A stretch of DNA of 27,295 nt from CAZTTG01 sp964615935. GTDB lineage: Bacteria; Planctomycetota; UBA1135; GCA-002686595. Position 1 is the stretch's first letter. Every line of letters begins with the position of its first letter. Below, piece after piece: positions 25,190-27,295 of the stretch. Below the pieces are notes generated by a model. The model did not search any database. It was given only the letters and a program-made list of their open reading frames with translations, and was not told the DNA's origin. A program made the translations under genes and the position numbers. Location of the stretch: assembly GCA_964615935.1 (NCBI GenBank), contig CAZTTG010000087.1, positions 1-27,295 on the forward strand. Direction: 5' to 3'.

Positions 25190-25312
25190 AAGGACCGGGC
25201 CCCGGGGGGCGGCGGGGGGGGGGGGGGGGGGGGGGGCGGGGGGGGGNNNNNNNNNNCCCCGGCCCCCGGCCCCCCGCCCCCCGCGGGGGGGGGCCCGCGG
25301 GGCCCGGTCCTT
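25190..25312. other. Perfect 15-bp inverted repeat enclosing a poly-G tract and assembly gap
   Basis: AAGGACCGGGCCCCG (25190-25204) is the exact reverse complement of 25298-25312. Between them lie long G-runs, ten Ns (25247-25256) and C/G-runs. The arms fit a terminator hairpin shared by the large plus-strand gene (end 25152) and the small minus-strand ORF (end 25337). The homopolymer filling and the Ns suggest sequencing failure in the hairpin, so the true loop is unknown. Confidence 0.6.
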
Positions 25313-25336
25313 GGGACTTCGTGGAGGGTGGGGCCC

Positions 25337-25441
25337 TCAGATCACGAAGAGGACGACCAGGAGCAGGCCCCAGACGAAGACGCCGATGAGGCGTTGCATA
25401 CGGGCCACGTCGCCAGCGTAGCCGGACTGATAGGTCTTCAT
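25337..25441 (-). CDS. Possible 34-aa single-pass membrane protein
   Basis: This short frame starts ATG at 25441, reads MKTYQSGYAGDVARMQRL and continues as a hydrophobic helix of about 17 residues (IGVFVWGLLLVVLFVI) before TGA. Third codon positions are mostly G or C, as in real genes here. A TATACG box at 25464-25469 (minus strand) lies about 22 bp upstream. There is no strong ribosome binding site. It converges on the large secreted gene, with the inverted repeat between them. Function is unknown; small single-helix proteins often regulate membrane complexes. It could be a chance frame. Confidence 0.4.
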   Translation of the reverse strand: MKTYQSGYAGDVARMQRLIGVFVWGLLLVVLFVI

Positions 25442-25610
25442 GCGAGCGATTCCGTTGCCAGGGCGTATAGCCGGAGGGAAGACCGGAGTAACGCCGTCCG
25501 GAGACCGAGATTATTCACCACGGGTTTGACTTACAATGGGGCGGGCGTGTTCCCTCGCTCTCCGAGAAGCCTCCTGGGCTCCGAACCCACGCTTGCACTA
25601 GGAATTCGGA

Positions 25611-25904
25611 ATGGCCATCAAGGAAATCGAAGTTGCTTGCCCGTGCTGTGCGAGCCGGATCTGGGTGGACGTTTCTACGGGGAAGGTGGTCCGCTCCAGG
25701 CGGCCCCAGGAGGAGGACGAGTCGGGCCGCATACTCATGAGCGAGAAAGATTGGGAATCCGTACGCGATCGCGTGCGAAAGCGCCCGCAGGAGGGCCAGG
25801 ACAAGCTGGAGGAGGCCCTCGATCGCGAGCGAAACAAAGCCGATACACTGGATGATCTCTTCACCAAGGCCAAGGACAAGGCCAAGCGGCGGGATGAGGA
25901 GTGA
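25611..25904 (+). CDS. 97-aa CPCC zinc-ribbon-like protein
   Basis: This small protein begins MAIKEIEVACPCCASRIWVDVSTGKV: Cys10, 12 and 13 sit in a short beta-ribbon-like start, followed by a charged helix-rich half (SEKDWESVRDRVRKR onward) ending in a Lys/Arg/Glu-rich coil with LDDLFTKAKDKAK. I recall similar short proteins with a CPCC start and a LDxLFxKA tail in several GC-rich phyla, none with a known function. Only three Cys are present, so a zinc site would need a dimer or another ligand. AGGA lies about 8 nt before the ATG. TACAAT at 25532-25537 is a possible -10 box, but its -35 is poor. It appears to be expressed alone. Confidence 0.75.
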   Translation: MAIKEIEVACPCCASRIWVDVSTGKVVRSRRPQEEDESGRILMSEKDWESVRDRVRKRPQEGQDKLEEALDRERNKADTLDDLFTKAKDKAKRRDEE

Positions 25905-25948
25905 AGGCCCCAGCGTCCGCCGCAATGAACCGCTCAGTACATGACGGG

Positions 25949-25981
25949 GGGCCGGTCGAGGGGCCCTCCCGCGCCCGGCCC
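25949..25981 (+). terminator. Possible hairpin after the CPCC gene
   Basis: GGGCCGG (25949-25955) pairs with CCGGCCC (25975-25981) across a 19-nt loop that itself contains a short GGGCCC palindrome. It lies 45 bp after the CPCC gene. No T-run is present, and GC-rich sequence makes chance pairing common. Confidence 0.3.
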
Positions 25982-26111
25982 TGACCCGGGGCCCGACTTC
26001 GGAAGTCCCGCTGATCCGCGGCCCCGCCGGTCGCCTACCATCTGCGGCCCTCCCCCGTCCCCGGAAGCCCCCTGCGGCAGGAGCGCCCTGCCAGACGCCT
26101 CACGACGATCC

Positions 26112-26993
26112 ATGAACGAGAGCCGCTACCAGTGCGTCAAGGCGTACAAGAACCTGGGCTTCATGGGCAGCTCGGACGCGCGCCCCATCCGGATCCTGGC
26201 CGAGTACCTCGAGCCCGAGTCGCGCTTCGCCGACCTGCAGATCCGCGACACCATCGTGGTCTTCGGCTCGGCCCGCGTCCTCTCGCGAGCCGAGGCCGAA
26301 GTCGGGCTGGAGAAGGCCATCGCCGAGGGCGGGGACGTGGAGACCGCCCGGGGTCAGCTCGACATGTCGCGCTACTACGAGGCCGCCCGCGAGCTGTGCT
26401 TCCGCCTCACCCAGTGGTCCAAGTCCCTGGAGGGCACCGAGCACCGCTTCGTGATCTGCTCCGGGGGTGGCCCGGGGATCATGGAGGCCGCCAACCGCGG
26501 CGCCTCCGAGGCCCGTGGCGTGAACGTGGGCCTGAACATCTCGCTGCCCTTCGAGCAGACCAGCAACTCCTACATCACCCGGCGCCTGGCCTTCGAGTTC
26601 CACTACTTCTTCATGCGCAAGTACTGGTTCACATACCTGGCCAAGGCGATCGTCGCCATGCCCGGCGGCTTCGGAACCCTGGACGAGTTCTGCGAGGTGG
26701 TGACCCTGATCCAGACCGAGAAGATCCACAAGAAGCTGCCCATCGTGCTCTTCGGCAAGGAGTACTGGGACAAGGTGCTCGACATGGAGCCCATGGTGCG
26801 CTACGGCACCATCAGCCCGGAGGACCTGGACCTCTTCTACCACACCGACTCGGTGGACGAGGCCTTCGAGTACATCACCGGCGAGCTGACCGAGAATGTG
26901 CTGGAGGTGGAGCGGCGCGCGCGCGAGGAGCGCGAGGCCGAGGCCGCCGCCGAGGAGCCCGAGCCGGGCGGAGCCTCGACGGGTTCGGGCTGA
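26112..26993 (+). CDS. LOG-family (TIGR00730-like) Rossmann-fold protein
   Basis: This 293-aa protein carries the LOG/lysine-decarboxylase-like signature PGGFGTLDEFCEVVTLIQTEKI, preceded by ICSGGGPGIMEAANRGA. Members with this motif cleave nucleoside 5'-monophosphates at the N-glycosidic bond (cytokinin-activating phosphoribohydrolases) or bind nucleotides. It is about 100 residues longer than the minimal LOG protein because of an N-terminal extension (to about residue 50) and a helical insertion before the glycine-rich loop, as in the long bacterial forms. The Glu of GTLDE and the Arg of FFMRKYWF are the expected active-site residues. The frame is open back to 25941, but that part is Pro/Arg-rich and non-coding in look, so I use ATG 26112 (MNESRYQ). 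The C-terminus is an Ala/Glu-rich tail. Confidence 0.87.
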   Translation: MNESRYQCVKAYKNLGFMGSSDARPIRILAEYLEPESRFADLQIRDTIVVFGSARVLSRAEAEVGLEKAIAEGGDVETARGQLDMSRYYEAARELCFRLTQWSKSLEGTEHRFVICSGGGPGIMEAANRGASEARGVNVGLNISLPFEQTSNSYITRRLAFEFHYFFMRKYWFTYLAKAIVAMPGGFGTLDEFCEVVTLIQTEKIHKKLPIVLFGKEYWDKVLDMEPMVRYGTISPEDLDLFYHTDSVDEAFEYITGELTENVLEVERRAREEREAEAAAEEPEPGGASTGSG

Positions 26994-27002
26994 GGGAGGG
27001 GC

Positions 27003-27239
27003 TCAATCGCCGTCGATGTCGCCGAGGTAGCCCAGGGCTTCCAGCTCGGCGATCATCCTCTCGGCGTCGGGCATGTTCGAGCCTCTCAGCTCATCACGAA
27101 CCCTGGAGAGGTAGATCCTCAGGCGCTCCTCATCGGGAAAGCGTTCCACGCCTCGGACGAGCACCTCGATCGCGGGTTGATGCTGATTCGCTCGCCTCAG
27201 CCTTTCGGCCACCGACCAGTGCTGCTTCCACCCGATCAT
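27003..27239 (-). CDS. Short TPR-like helical protein
   Basis: This 78-aa protein has two to three amphipathic helices with a tetratricopeptide-like pair (AERLRRANQHQPAIEVLVRG, then VERFPDEERLRIYLSRV) and ends EALGYLGDIDGD. It may be a one-repeat TPR adaptor or a remnant of a longer TPR protein. It converges on the LOG gene with only 9 bp between the stops. The ATG at 27239 is the only good start; no clear ribosome binding site is present. The last 56 bp of the window hold nothing I can identify. Confidence 0.6.
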   Translation of the reverse strand: MIGWKQHWSVAERLRRANQHQPAIEVLVRGVERFPDEERLRIYLSRVRDELRGSNMPDAERMIAELEALGYLGDIDGD

Positions 27240-27295
27240 CTCGGGGTGTTAGCGGCTGCCGAAATCCGCGGTTATTCGGCGGTCGGGCCGGTGGT

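Noticed and set aside
1..27295. Search for CRISPR arrays, tRNAs, insertion sequences and phage genes
   Set aside because: No spaced direct repeats, no tRNA-like cloverleaf segments, no transposase or integrase motifs were seen by eye.

Overview
The window is a GC-rich bacterial chromosome segment of about 27.3 kb with densely packed genes and no tRNA, rRNA, CRISPR array or insertion sequence that I can see. Secreted proteins that end in a Cys-rich 'YCTAKVNS…' module, lipoproteins, a DDAYI-type GT-C glycosyltransferase and a 97-aa CPCC protein resemble what I recall from uncultured Planctomycetota. I could not check this, so the phylum is an inference of moderate confidence. A run of Ns at 25247-25256 shows that this is a draft assembly.

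Left block, minus strand (7352 down to 57). An ArsR-type repressor heads a tight operon. It is followed by a Tat-exported molybdopterin reductase, a four-cluster ferredoxin and an NrfD/PsrC membrane anchor, which together form a polysulfide/thiosulfate-reductase-like complex. Two YeeE/YedE-type sulfur transporters come next, the second fused to a rhodanese domain that lacks its catalytic Cys. A FadL-type outer-membrane channel lies downstream. The block looks like a respiratory sulfur-reduction and sulfur-import unit.

Divergent block, plus strand (7626-14158). A small Cys/His-rich exported protein precedes a complete CzcCBA/CusCBA-type heavy-metal efflux system: TolC-like channel, His-rich lipoprotein adaptor and RND pump. 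Two palindromes lie between this block and the ArsR operon (7360-7375 and 7453-7481), so one ArsR protein could control both directions. A GT-C membrane glycosyltransferase follows (14229-15920).

Middle, minus strand (20142-16011). A MacA-like adaptor lipoprotein and a MacB-like permease without an ATPase gene are followed by a secreted protein with one CXXCH haem site and the C-terminal YCTAKVNS module.

Right block, plus strand (20371-26993). A signal-anchored protein with two copies of an apparently unnamed Cys2/His3 module overlaps a small CC/CxxC protein (FGYPPCC motif). Then comes a 1006-aa secreted mosaic: a seven-repeat beta-propeller with GCG-biased Ala codons, a second domain with normal codon use, and the YCTAKVNS module again. 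After a GC-rich hairpin and assembly gap come a possible 34-aa membrane protein (minus strand), a 97-aa CPCC protein, a LOG-family protein and a short TPR-like protein (minus strand).

The most promising leads are the duplicated Cys2/His3 module and its overlapping partner, the shared C-terminal module as a possible sorting tag, the divergent sulfur/metal control region, and the Cys-less rhodanese with a Cys at the end of a flexible tail.
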